Source: Candidatus Gastranaerophilales bacterium HUM_9 | GTDB lineage: Bacteria > Cyanobacteriota > Vampirovibrionia > Gastranaerophilales > Gastranaerophilaceae | Direction: 5' to 3' | Length of the DNA: 64,000 nt | Assembly (NCBI GenBank): GCA_002103075.1 | Contig: DABG01000019.1 | Location: 1-64,000, forward strand | In this document: positions 8,668 through 17,562 of the stretch, one piece after another | Layout of the letters: each line of letters starts with the position of its first letter | Numbering within the stretch: position 1 is the first letter of the stretch | Translations under genes and position numbers: made by a program | Notes under the pieces: model-generated | The model's input: only the letters and a program-made list of their open reading frames with translations | Databases searched by the model: none | Told to the model about the DNA's origin: nothing

Positions 8668-10698
8668 TTGAAATTAAATTCAATTAACTCAACAACAAAT
8701 TATGACAACAGACAATTGAGAAACAATAGTCGCAAAGCTAACCCAAACTTCAAAGGTTTAGCAGATATCCCTGGCGTTATTATGCAAGGTATCGAAAACG
8801 GTGGCTTTGCTACATCATTTATTGTACAAGATACCTTAGGTATGACAGTTCCTAGAACTTGGGAAGGTCTTAACCGTGGTGTTGCTAAAAAAGATGATGA
8901 TAATAAAGATAAAAAAGGTAATATTTTTACAAGAGCCAAAAACTTTTTTAAGAACTTTAGTCTAAAAAATATGAACCTTAAAGAAGGTGCAGAAGTATTT
9001 TTAAGAGAAGCTCTTTCTGGTCCACTTATTATGTTTACACCAATGTTAGTTCTTCTTGGTGCTAAAAAATATGTTGGAAAATCTACATTTACAAATTCGT
9101 CACTTATTAATAGACTAGGTAATTCTTTAACAAATACTGTTAAAAAATCTTCTCACGACTCAACAAAAGCATTGAAATCTGCATTCTATAGAGATAGCGT
9201 TGCATCTGCTGTAAGAAGCACTACAAATGTAGCTGATAAAGCTGTTGAAAACAAATTTATTGATAATGTAACAAAAGAATTAGAAACACTTGATGCATAT
9301 TCAAATCAAGTTGGAAAATCTAAACATAGAAAAAAAGCTGTTAAGAAACAACAAGCTAAGATTGTTGAAATGTTCAACAATTACCATACATCAAACAATT
9401 CTGACTACTCAATGGTTAACAAAGTTAAATTTGATAACCAAACATATTCAACAAGTGCATTCATTGATGGTCTTACTGGTTACGCTGATGATGCGTTAAA
9501 AAACAAAAATATTTCGGAAATCAATGAAGAATATACAAATGGATTTAAGAAAGCTAGTTTGTTAAAAAGAGGTGTTACAAACTTGGCAGCAGCATTCTCT
9601 GCAATTGGTGCTGTTTCAATCGTACCTAAATTGTATACTCTTATTAACCCAGTTCCTCCAGGAGCAATAAATACAGTTGAAACTAAACCAGGACTTGCTG
9701 ATGAAGAACCTCAACCACAACCACAAACTCAAGCAAATAATAATGTTCAAAATAATAATGGTAACAAGGTTGCATTCAAAGGTAAATGGGATAAATTAGC
9801 TCGTAACCTTGAATTCAATGGTAACAATTTTACACCTGTTTTAATGACAACTTTGGCTACATGCGGTTTGCTTGGACCACGTATTAATACAGCTGTTAAA
9901 AGAGCTCCACAAGATCCTGTAACTAAAGAAAAAGATTACTCAGAAATTCCTGAAATCTTGACAAGAGATATTGTTTCAACTGGTGCTGTTACATTTGGTG
10001 TACCAATGATTTCAAAAGCTCTAGTTAGCAGTTATGAAAAAGCATCTGGTTTTGTTCTTCAAAATCACCCTGAACAAGAACTAAAAGGTACTAAAAAAGT
10101 TCTTGATATGTTAAATCCACTTAGTGGTATTGCACCATATAATTTGAAAGACTTGAACTCAATCTATAGCAAAGTTGATTCTAAAGAAAAATTGGCTACA
10201 TTTGGTCAATATATTGATAAAAACAATGGTAGCTTAGCTAAAATCTTCAATGTAATGGATAATGGTAAAAAAGTATTTGAAGAACACGGCTTGAATCTTA
10301 AAGAATTGGCTAGTCAAAAAGATAGAAATGCAACTAACAAACAAATTATGGATTTGGCTAATTCAAATGAAAAATTTGCAGAAAAACTTATCGAATTATT
10401 AGCACCTACTAAAAAAGGTGGTGCAAACAAAATTGTTAAGCGTGCAAGAACTTTGAACTCAATCACTTCATTTGCTGCAACAGTTGCTTTGGTACCAGCA
10501 TTCTTGGGTATAGTTCTTCCAAGAATAGTATACGCTCAAACAGAAAAACGTCATAAACAAAAAGCTATGGCACAAGCTGCGGTTAATGCAATGAATAATC
10601 CAGCACAACAAGTTGCAATGCAAGGTTCAAAAATTGATTATTCTGTTTTGAAACATTCTGAGACTAACACTTTCAATCAAATGAAACATCAAAAATAA
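8668..10698 (+). CDS. Lineage-specific membrane-associated protein with FKG motif
   Basis: 676 residues from a TTG start, chosen because AGAAGG lies 7 nt upstream and no nearby ATG is in frame. The family is unknown to me. Near the N-terminus there is an NPNFKGLAD motif, and a second FKG (VAFKGKWDK) occurs mid-protein after an Asn/Gln/Pro-rich linker. Hydrophobic segments are near residues 125-145, 305-330, 395-410, 430-450 and 605-630; the last (VPAFLGIVLPRIVYA) is the most membrane-like. The rest is Lys/Asn-rich and helical. No classical signal peptide. It resembles a two-copy arrangement of a domain separated by the Q/N/P linker. It may be an inner-membrane or envelope-associated protein; function is not inferred. 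Confidence 0.75.
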   Translation: MKLNSINSTTNYDNRQLRNNSRKANPNFKGLADIPGVIMQGIENGGFATSFIVQDTLGMTVPRTWEGLNRGVAKKDDDNKDKKGNIFTRAKNFFKNFSLKNMNLKEGAEVFLREALSGPLIMFTPMLVLLGAKKYVGKSTFTNSSLINRLGNSLTNTVKKSSHDSTKALKSAFYRDSVASAVRSTTNVADKAVENKFIDNVTKELETLDAYSNQVGKSKHRKKAVKKQQAKIVEMFNNYHTSNNSDYSMVNKVKFDNQTYSTSAFIDGLTGYADDALKNKNISEINEEYTNGFKKASLLKRGVTNLAAAFSAIGAVSIVPKLYTLINPVPPGAINTVETKPGLADEEPQPQPQTQANNNVQNNNGNKVAFKGKWDKLARNLEFNGNNFTPVLMTTLATCGLLGPRINTAVKRAPQDPVTKEKDYSEIPEILTRDIVSTGAVTFGVPMISKALVSSYEKASGFVLQNHPEQELKGTKKVLDMLNPLSGIAPYNLKDLNSIYSKVDSKEKLATFGQYIDKNNGSLAKIFNVMDNGKKVFEEHGLNLKELASQKDRNATNKQIMDLANSNEKFAEKLIELLAPTKKGGANKIVKRARTLNSITSFAATVALVPAFLGIVLPRIVYAQTEKRHKQKAMAQAAVNAMNNPAQQVAMQGSKIDYSVLKHSETNTFNQMKHQK

Positions 10699-10726
10699 TT
10701 ATATACAATATAACACAGTAAAATAT

Positions 10727-10763
10727 AGGTGTAGGATTTTAAACAAGTTCTGCACCTTTTGTT
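10727..10763. terminator. Hairpin terminator between convergent genes
   Basis: AGGTGTAGGA-like left arm pairs, with two G-U pairs, to TTCTGCACCT, followed by TTTTGTT. It lies between the plus-strand gene ending at 10698 and the minus-strand histidine kinase ending at 10795, so it may serve the plus strand mainly. Confidence 0.55.
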
Positions 10764-10794
10764 ATTATATGTTTAAGTCGTTATTACGAATTAC

Positions 10795-12048
10795 TTAATC
10801 TCTAAGTGGAATCTTCACAACAAAGGTCGAACCATTATTAATTTCACTTATTACTGATATATTCCCACCGTGTAGCTCTGTTAACTCTTTCGTAATAGTC
10901 AAGCCCAAACCAGTTGAACTTTCTTTTTTTGTATAAGCACTATCTAATTGTACAAATTTTGCAAATATCTTACCATGATACTTTTTGTCAATTCCAATCC
11001 CATTATCATGCACTGTCAAAATAAAGTTTTTATCTTCTTTTTTTGCAGTGATAACAACTTCATCTTCTTTAGGACTGTATTTTATAGCGTTACTTACTAG
11101 ATTATATAGTATTTGTTGAATTTTTTGATAATCAGCAACAACCTCAAAATCTTCTTCATATTCAATTATCAAACGAACATTTTTCTGTTTAGCTAGTGGT
11201 TTTAAAATATTAGCAACCTCTGATAAAGCTCTTGTTATAAAAAACTTCGTACAAACAAGTTTCACAGTATTAGATTCTATCTTTGACATATCAAGAATTT
11301 CATTAACCATACCCAACAAATGAAGTCCTGATACTCGAATATCAGATACAAATTCTTGTTGTTTAGGGTTTAATTCCCCACACGCACCTGTAGAAAGAAT
11401 TTCTGAAAACCCTAAAATAGCATTTAAAGGTGTTCTTAATTCATGCGAAACATTTGCTAAAAATTCCATTTTTATCTTTTCTGATTCAAGTATTTTTTCA
11501 TTTTGCTCCTTAATCGTCTTATAAGCATTATTTTTATCAACAATACCGTCCTTTAACGCTTTGAGCTGTAATTTAAAAACCTCAGATAATTCAACATCTT
11601 TTATCAAATATGCCAAAATCTTTGAACAAGAATTTAGTATAGTTAATGAATTTCCATCATATTCGTTTTCTTTTTTTGAAGCTAAAAGAATAAAACCATA
11701 AACGGTTTGTCCAATAATTAGTTTTTCGATTATAAACGATTTATAAAATCCTAGATTTAAGTTCTTTTGTATATCAGAATTTTGGTTAAAGACAAATCCT
11801 TTTTCAGTGAAAAGTTTTTCTTTTATACTAGGAGCAAGTTTAAAACTTTCTTCATCTTGGTAATCTTTTGATGAAGAGTATTTCAAAACAGCTGATTCTG
11901 GGTTTAAAAAATATATTCCAGCAAAATCGTATTCCAAAATGCTTGATAATCTTTCAAACAACAATTTCTTACCCTCTCCATCATTAAGATTAATGTTGAA
12001 TAAAGTAGGAATTTTCTCTAGAACTGATTTATAATCGATATTTGTCAT
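10795..12048 (-). CDS. Soluble sensor histidine kinase (GAF-like + HisKA + HATPase)
   Basis: 417 residues with no membrane segment, so a cytoplasmic kinase. Residues about 15-160 look like a GAF-type sensor domain. A short coiled coil follows, then the H-box SHELRTPLNAILGF around residue 200 with the phospho-accepting His, and the ATPase N-box (LVSNAIKYS), G1 (DNGIGI) and G2 (GLGLTI) motifs. It starts 3 nt after the nadC stop, so it is the last gene of the nadB-nadC unit. That placement is unusual for a sensor kinase. Three NarL-type response regulators occur in this window, but none is adjacent, so the partner is not known. Confidence 0.9.
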   Translation of the reverse strand: MTNIDYKSVLEKIPTLFNINLNDGEGKKLLFERLSSILEYDFAGIYFLNPESAVLKYSSSKDYQDEESFKLAPSIKEKLFTEKGFVFNQNSDIQKNLNLGFYKSFIIEKLIIGQTVYGFILLASKKENEYDGNSLTILNSCSKILAYLIKDVELSEVFKLQLKALKDGIVDKNNAYKTIKEQNEKILESEKIKMEFLANVSHELRTPLNAILGFSEILSTGACGELNPKQQEFVSDIRVSGLHLLGMVNEILDMSKIESNTVKLVCTKFFITRALSEVANILKPLAKQKNVRLIIEYEEDFEVVADYQKIQQILYNLVSNAIKYSPKEDEVVITAKKEDKNFILTVHDNGIGIDKKYHGKIFAKFVQLDSAYTKKESSTGLGLTITKELTELHGGNISVISEINNGSTFVVKIPLRD

Positions 12049-12051
12049 AAA

Positions 12052-12882
12052 TTATGAATCCAAACCCAAATCAAGCGTTGGAGCTTTCGCAACGATTGCA
12101 CTAGATGATATTATATCAACACCAGTTTTTGCAATTTCTCTTAATGTGTCCATATTTACATTTCCACTTGCTTCAACAATTGCTCTATGGTTAATAGTTT
12201 GTACAGCTTCTTTCATTTGCTCATTTGTCATATTATCAAGCATTATTATATCTGCTTTACATTCAATAGCCTCATTTACTTGAGCTAATGTGTCACATTC
12301 AACCTCAATTTTATGTGCATGAGATATTGATTTTCTTAATCTATTTACAGCATTTGTAATAGAACCAGCAAATTTTACGTGGTTATCCTTAATCATTGCA
12401 CAATCTGATAAGTTGTATCTATGAACATAGCCACAGCCAACTTTTACTGCGTATTTTTCAAAAGTTCTAAAGTTTGGTGTAGTCTTTCTTGTATCAACCA
12501 TTCTAACACCAAATTCTCTTATGGCATCTTGATAACGTCTTGATTCTGTTGCTATACCACTCATTCTTTGAACATAGTTAAGTGCAGTTCTTTCGCCTGT
12601 TAAAATAGCTCTAGCACATCCTGATATTTCTGCCAATTTGTCGCCTTTTTTAATTACATCACCGTCTTTTGCAAAGAAAGTAACCTTAACATTATCAGAT
12701 AAAATCTTAAAAACAGCTTCAAACACATCTCTACCACAAAAAACACCGTCAACTCTCGTGTTTAAATAAACAGTCATTGTGTCGTTTTCATCAGTCAAAT
12801 TATCTGTTGTAATATCTTCAAATCCGATATCTTCTTTTAAGGCTTCTTTTACGTGTTCTTCTATATAAAATTTATTTAACAA
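12052..12882 (-). CDS. nadC: Nicotinate-nucleotide pyrophosphorylase (carboxylating)
   Basis: Converts quinolinate plus PRPP to nicotinate mononucleotide in de novo NAD synthesis. The 276-residue protein shows the family's N-terminal ALKEDIGFEDITTDNL, the phosphoribosyl/quinolinate-binding stretch RKTTPNFRTFEKYAVKVGC, IKDNHV, and ADIIMLDNM followed by VEASGNV. The start is set at TTG 12882: an AAGGAG sits 9 nt upstream and the protein then begins like other NadC proteins. An in-frame upstream start at 12936 would lie deep inside nadB. The gene overlaps the nadB stop by 11 nt, suggesting translational coupling. Confidence 0.93.
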   Translation of the reverse strand: MLNKFYIEEHVKEALKEDIGFEDITTDNLTDENDTMTVYLNTRVDGVFCGRDVFEAVFKILSDNVKVTFFAKDGDVIKKGDKLAEISGCARAILTGERTALNYVQRMSGIATESRRYQDAIREFGVRMVDTRKTTPNFRTFEKYAVKVGCGYVHRYNLSDCAMIKDNHVKFAGSITNAVNRLRKSISHAHKIEVECDTLAQVNEAIECKADIIMLDNMTNEQMKEAVQTINHRAIVEASGNVNMDTLREIAKTGVDIISSSAIVAKAPTLDLGLDS

Positions 12883-14488
12883 AACTAGGTTCTCCTTCTC
12901 CTTTAATAATACAGTTATGATTACCAACTTCTGCATGATTTGGGTAATCCAATCTATAATGAGCTCCTCTTGACTCTTTTCTATTTAATGCAGATTTCAC
13001 AATCAACTGAGCTACACATATCATATTTCTTAATTCATATTCTTCCTTATTCAAACATTTAACAGAACGTCTAAATCTTCGTTTCAAATCATAAATCATA
13101 TCCAATGCTTTAAGTAAAGATTCTTCAGTTCTTAAAATTCCAACATTATTCCACATCAAATCCTTTAGTTCAGAAACCAATTCAGGTATATCAAAATTTT
13201 CATCACTCAAAGGTTGAGTATATTTGTTTATTGTAGCCATAACTGTTTCATCAATTTTTTGAGGTGGAACAAGATTTGAGAATGATAAAAAGTTCGCAAG
13301 TTCGTGAGCACAAACCACACATTCAAGTAGAGAGTTACTAGCAAGTCTGTTTGCACCATGTAATCCTGTAGATGAACATTCACCTATTGCATACAAACCT
13401 CTAACAGAAGTTCTTCCTTCAACAGTTGTTTTGATTCCACCCATATAATAATGAGCGGCAGGTGCTACAGGAATCAAATCTTTTGACATATCTATTCCAA
13501 AACTTTTACATTCTTTTGAGATAGTAGGGAATCTTTTTTGTGCAAAATCTTTATCTATAACTGTTGCATCAAGATATACATTCTTTACCCCTGTTTTAGA
13601 CATTTTATCAAATATCGCTCTAGTTACAACATCTCTAGGAGCAAGGTCTTTAAGTTCGCTATAATCTTGCATAAAAGGTTTTCTATCTTTATCAACAAGA
13701 ATAGCGCCTTCTCCACGAACAGATTCAGAAACCAAAAATCTATTTTTAACCCCGTCAATAGCTAATGCAGTAGGGTGAAATTGCACAAATTCTAAGTCTT
13801 GTAATATAGCACCTGCACCGTAAGCTAATGCAATGCCATCACCTGTTGCAACAGTTGGGTTTGTTGTGTATTTATAAAGTTGTCCAATACCACCACAAGC
13901 TAAAATTGTAGCTGAAGAATAAATCGTTTCATACTCTTTGGTATCATCATTGTATATAATAACCCCTTTGCACTCACCGTCAGAATTCGTCAATAATTCA
14001 GTAACAATGGTATCCTCTAATATATCAATATTAGAGTTTTCTTTTACTCTTTTACAAAGAGTTTGTTCAATAACTCTCCCAGTTGCATCGCCTCCGGCAT
14101 GAAGGATTCTATTTACACTATGAGCTCCTTCAAGAGTATACGTAATTTTTCCATTCTCATCTTTATCAAACTCTACACCGTATTCAATCAAATCATTTAT
14201 CACATCATTAGAGTTTTCTGAGATAAATTTTGTTGTATCATATTCTGATAATCCTGCGCCTGCTTTTAATGTATCTTGAACGTGTAGTTCAACTGAGTCA
14301 TTTTCGTTGTTATTCATAACTCCAACAATACCACCTTGTGCATATCTTGAGTTACTTTCACCAAAACTTGATTTTGTTATTACTAAAACTCCATCAGGCA
14401 TATTTATTGATTGAGCCAATTTTAATGCACAGAATAATCCTGAAATTCCACTTCCTACAACTATTGCTGAATACTTAGAATATTTCAT
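12872..14488 (-). CDS. nadB: L-aspartate oxidase
   Basis: FAD enzyme oxidising L-aspartate to iminoaspartate, the first step of de novo NAD synthesis. The N-terminal dinucleotide-binding motif is VVGSGISGL. Further family landmarks are SRYAQGGI, SVRGEGAILVD, DLAPRDVVTRAI, HYYMGGI and the FAD-contacting STGLHGANRLASNSL, then the C-terminal helical domain. 538 residues is normal. ATG 14488 is preferred over the GTG directly before it because GAGGGG lies 6 nt upstream. nadC follows with overlap; nadA is not in the window. Confidence 0.95.
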   Translation of the reverse strand: MKYSKYSAIVVGSGISGLFCALKLAQSINMPDGVLVITKSSFGESNSRYAQGGIVGVMNNNENDSVELHVQDTLKAGAGLSEYDTTKFISENSNDVINDLIEYGVEFDKDENGKITYTLEGAHSVNRILHAGGDATGRVIEQTLCKRVKENSNIDILEDTIVTELLTNSDGECKGVIIYNDDTKEYETIYSSATILACGGIGQLYKYTTNPTVATGDGIALAYGAGAILQDLEFVQFHPTALAIDGVKNRFLVSESVRGEGAILVDKDRKPFMQDYSELKDLAPRDVVTRAIFDKMSKTGVKNVYLDATVIDKDFAQKRFPTISKECKSFGIDMSKDLIPVAPAAHYYMGGIKTTVEGRTSVRGLYAIGECSSTGLHGANRLASNSLLECVVCAHELANFLSFSNLVPPQKIDETVMATINKYTQPLSDENFDIPELVSELKDLMWNNVGILRTEESLLKALDMIYDLKRRFRRSVKCLNKEEYELRNMICVAQLIVKSALNRKESRGAHYRLDYPNHAEVGNHNCIIKGEGEPSFVK

Positions 14489-14523
14489 CACATACCCCTC
14501 GTCTATGTTATAAATATATTCTT

Positions 14524-14552
14524 ATTTTACGTCGAAAAAAGCTATTTTACAA
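14524..14552 (-). promoter_or_regulatory. Candidate promoter for nadB-nadC-kinase
   Basis: In the 84-bp gap after queE, minus-strand TTGTAA and TAAAAT are spaced by 17 bp, about 35 nt upstream of the nadB ATG. The gap is the largest in this part of the run, so nadB probably begins a new unit. Confidence 0.5.
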
Positions 14553-14572
14553 ACAAAAAATATTATTCAAAA

Positions 14573-15253
14573 TTATTCAACACCCAAAAATTTGTGAACC
14601 TGTGGAATTACTCTTACATTTTTTGTGTATTCTAAGAATTTATAGAATATTTTTCTTATGAAAGCTGAATTTATACTCATTTTATCCCCTATCATCTTAG
14701 GTTGTAAAATGATTTCAAATCCGTATTTCTTAGATAAATCAGTAGCTAATTTAATTTCTTCATCTGTAATTTTTTCATCAAAGACAATCTTTGCAAAAAC
14801 TGTTGCCTTTGAATTACAGAATGTTTCAAAAAACTTATCGTGTTTTTCAAATGAGTTTATTAAACCTGAGCAACTAGGTAGCTTTATATCTGCTGAAACG
14901 TAGTCAATGCTATCAATGATTTTTTCAACGTCTTTAATAATGGTTCCATTTGTTTCTAGATAAATTGGTAAATCAACAAGTGGTAGAAATTCTGCCAAAA
15001 AATCAATCCACAATAAAGGTTCACCGCCAGTTAAAGAAATAGAATTTATCTTATTAAAATCAAAATTATTTCTCAAATAATCAGCCAATTCTTGAGGACT
15101 ATATTCTTTGTAGTCAGAAGAAAAATCTGTGTCACAATATTTGCAAGCAAGATTACATTTACAAAATCTAATAAAAATTTGTTCTACCCCAACTAACAGT
15201 CCTTCACCTTGAATTGATGAAAAAATTTCTTTTATTTTTGCTTTATTATTCAT
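14573..15253 (-). CDS. queE: 7-carboxy-7-deazaguanine synthase (radical SAM)
   Basis: 226-residue radical SAM enzyme that makes the 7-deazaguanine core of queuosine/preQ0 from CPH4. The SIQGEG motif near residue 13-18, the cluster motif CNLACKYC at about residue 34-41 (C-x3-C-x2-C) and SLTGGEPLLW are all diagnostic. No other queuosine gene is adjacent. It begins 1 nt after the stop of the DnaJ-like gene, so both are probably on one transcript. Confidence 0.93.
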   Translation of the reverse strand: MNNKAKIKEIFSSIQGEGLLVGVEQIFIRFCKCNLACKYCDTDFSSDYKEYSPQELADYLRNNFDFNKINSISLTGGEPLLWIDFLAEFLPLVDLPIYLETNGTIIKDVEKIIDSIDYVSADIKLPSCSGLINSFEKHDKFFETFCNSKATVFAKIVFDEKITDEEIKLATDLSKKYGFEIILQPKMIGDKMSINSAFIRKIFYKFLEYTKNVRVIPQVHKFLGVE

Positions 15254-15254
15254 T

Positions 15255-16355
15255 TTAATGTTCTCTTATACTCTTTTTTGATAACTGACCTAATTGCTTA
15301 TACAAAGCTATTTCTGCATTTGACAATTTTTTAGGAATATCAATTTTTACGACTATTATCAAATCACCCTTTTTACCGTCTTTAGACAATCCTTGTTGAG
15401 ATATTCTATATTTTTGTCCTGAATATGTATTTGGCATAATCTTCATTTGAATAGTATTTGAATCCACACCAACTACATTTATAAACCCTCCTAAAACAGC
15501 TTCAAACGGCTCTATTGGAACTGTTTTTATAACATTTAAGCCATCATAACTGACATCAGGTTCATTTATTAATTTTACAACAAGGTATAAATCACCGTTT
15601 TTGCCACCATTAAAGCCTGCATTACCTTCGTTTTCGACACGAATTTTTGTGTTTTGTTTTACACCTGCAGGTATTTTTACTGTCAATTTTTTGTAACTAG
15701 ATTTTTCTCCTGTCCCTCCACAAACAGAACAAGTTGCACCATTTATAAATTTTTTACCGTGACATTTTGGACAAGATTCTATATGTAAAATATTTACGGT
15801 TTTTTCCACACCGTTGAACGCATCAATAACACTAACTTCAACCTCTACTACAATATCTTTACCGTCAACTTTTTCTTTTGTCTGTTTCTTTTGTTGTTGC
15901 TTAGGTTTTTGCTTAAATAAATTTTCAAAAGAATCTGCAAAAACATTTCTTTTATGAGTATTCTTCACTCTTTCGTGCATTCTCGCAAACGTATTTTCAC
16001 GACGTTCTCGTCTTTGATTTTGGTTGTTTTGAGAACCTTTTTCTGAAGAAGTTTTAAATTGTCCAGAGTTATTTGTTGTACGAGAACTATTTGTGTTATT
16101 TGTTCCTTGATTAAAAGTAGAGCCTTTACCGTACTCATAAAGCCTCATAATACTATCATATCGTTCTCTTTTTTGAGGACTAGACAAAACCTCATAGGCT
16201 TCTGCTATATCCTTAAATCGTTTGATTATCTCTGGAGAATTTCCTGCTATATCTGGATGGAATTTATGAACAAGTTTCCTATATGCTGCTTTTACTTCTG
16301 CAAAAGATGCATTTGGTGATATTTGTAAAATGTTATAATAGTTCTTTTGTTCCAT
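15255..16355 (-). CDS. DnaJ-like co-chaperone with reduced zinc finger
   Basis: 366 residues. A J domain (residues 5-70) has the HPD motif (HKFHPD) needed to stimulate a DnaK-type ATPase. A low-complexity Asn/Gln/Arg-rich linker replaces the usual Gly/Phe region. Residues about 193-213 hold only two CxxC motifs (CPKCHGKK and CSVCGGTG) instead of the four CxxCxGxG repeats of classical DnaJ, so one of the two zinc centres at most can form. A DnaJ C-terminal substrate domain follows (VKIPAGVKQNTKIRV). ATG 16355 is chosen over the preceding TTG because AAGG lies 9 nt upstream. Not adjacent to dnaK/grpE, so a specialised J protein is likely. Confidence 0.88.
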   Translation of the reverse strand: MEQKNYYNILQISPNASFAEVKAAYRKLVHKFHPDIAGNSPEIIKRFKDIAEAYEVLSSPQKRERYDSIMRLYEYGKGSTFNQGTNNTNSSRTTNNSGQFKTSSEKGSQNNQNQRRERRENTFARMHERVKNTHKRNVFADSFENLFKQKPKQQQKKQTKEKVDGKDIVVEVEVSVIDAFNGVEKTVNILHIESCPKCHGKKFINGATCSVCGGTGEKSSYKKLTVKIPAGVKQNTKIRVENEGNAGFNGGKNGDLYLVVKLINEPDVSYDGLNVIKTVPIEPFEAVLGGFINVVGVDSNTIQMKIMPNTYSGQKYRISQQGLSKDGKKGDLIIVVKIDIPKKLSNAEIALYKQLGQLSKKSIREH

Positions 16356-16366
16356 CAAATATTACC

Positions 16367-16897
16367 TTAATAATCAGATACAGTTTCCTCATCGTCGTCT
16401 TTAAGAGATGACAAATCTGATGAATACATACCGTCAAAATCATCAGGTAACATATCATTGTCTGGCCATACAGTGCCGTCATCGAATCTACAAGCATTCA
16501 AATTGATACTCATTGTTAAATCAGAATTTGATAAATCGGCTTCTTGAAAGATTGCACCAGCTAAATCTGATTCAGAAAAATTACAATAATCAAGAACTGC
16601 ATAACTAAAGTCTGTACCGTTCATAACTGTTTCAGAAAATTCGCATTCTGTAACGTTTGCTCTTGCAAAATCAGTTGATGTCAAATCGCAATCAATAAAT
16701 TTTACGTTCAATAAATGAGAGTCAGAAAAACTTGATGAAGAAAAATCAATATTTTGAAAAACCAAGTCTTTTAACTCTAAATTCATAAAATCTATTTCTG
16801 ACAAATCAACACCATCAGTGTTATTCTCTTGAATGTATCTGTTAAATTCTTCTGGGTCGTTTACTATTAAATCTACTAATTCATCTTTTGTTTTCAT
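16367..16897 (-). CDS. Pentapeptide-repeat protein
   Basis: 176 residues. From about residue 30 to 140 the sequence is a series of A(D/N)LXX-like five-residue steps (DFSSSSFSDSHLLNVKF, ADLSNSDLT), which fold as a right-handed quadrilateral beta-helix. An acidic, Asp/Ser-rich tail follows. No signal peptide, so cytoplasmic. A strong ribosome-binding site (AAGGAG, 6 nt) sets the start. Pentapeptide proteins are abundant in cyanobacteria; the role is unknown. It lies between a NarL-type regulator and the DnaJ-like gene with gaps of 21 and 11 nt. Confidence 0.88.
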   Translation of the reverse strand: MKTKDELVDLIVNDPEEFNRYIQENNTDGVDLSEIDFMNLELKDLVFQNIDFSSSSFSDSHLLNVKFIDCDLTSTDFARANVTECEFSETVMNGTDFSYAVLDYCNFSESDLAGAIFQEADLSNSDLTMSINLNACRFDDGTVWPDNDMLPDDFDGMYSSDLSSLKDDDEETVSDY

Positions 16898-16918
16898 ATA
16901 TCTCCTTACTAATTTTCA

Positions 16919-17539
16919 TTATAAAATATTCATCTGAAGAGCAAGCAATGTTGCTTGAGTTCTACTTTTTACTTTTAACTTTTTAAAAATTGTGTTTAGG
17001 TGAGTTTTTACTGTAACATCTCTTACGCACAATTCTTCTGCTATTTCTTGATTGTTTTTACCTTGAGAAACAAGTTTAAGAACATCTCTTTCTCGTTCTG
17101 TTAAAGGTGTTATTTCTCTCGGTTCAATTTCAACGTTTTGTTTTGGAACTTTTTCTTCTTGCCATTTGATACGTCTTAAAATAGCTTCTATTCTAGCCAA
17201 TAAATTAGGTAAAACGAAAGGTTTTACAATATAGTCATCGGCTCCATACTTTAGTCCAGACACAATTTTGTGTTCTTCGCTTACTGCTGTAATCATAATT
17301 ACAGGAAGATATTTTGTAGCAGGGTTAGAACGAATAGCTTTTAGGGTTTCCCAACCGTCCATTTGTGGCATCATAACGTCTAACAATACTAAATCAATAT
17401 TGTTATTATCTTTTTTAAGTACTTTTAGTGCGTCAACACCATTTGTAACAACTTCAACTGTATAGCCAAACATAGGCAATGCTTCACTTAAATATTTTGG
17501 ATTGTCGTCAACTATTAAAATTTTTGCAAAATCGTCCAT
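16919..17539 (-). CDS. NarL/LuxR-type response regulator
   Basis: 206 residues: a receiver domain (KILIVDDNP, acidic pocket at D11/D12, phospho-Asp D54 in VLLDVMMPQMDG, VKPF Lys) joined to a LuxR-type HTH (LTERERDVLKLVSQGKNNQE, then VTVKTHLNTIFKKLKVKSR). A DNA-binding transcription factor of a two-component system. GAGGAAACA precedes the ATG. It lies directly downstream of a second NarL-type regulator, with no cognate kinase adjacent; a soluble kinase is encoded about 5 kb downstream on the same strand. Confidence 0.93.
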   Translation of the reverse strand: MDDFAKILIVDDNPKYLSEALPMFGYTVEVVTNGVDALKVLKKDNNNIDLVLLDVMMPQMDGWETLKAIRSNPATKYLPVIMITAVSEEHKIVSGLKYGADDYIVKPFVLPNLLARIEAILRRIKWQEEKVPKQNVEIEPREITPLTERERDVLKLVSQGKNNQEIAEELCVRDVTVKTHLNTIFKKLKVKSRTQATLLALQMNIL

Positions 17540-17562
17540 TGTTTCCTCTATGCTATTATAAC

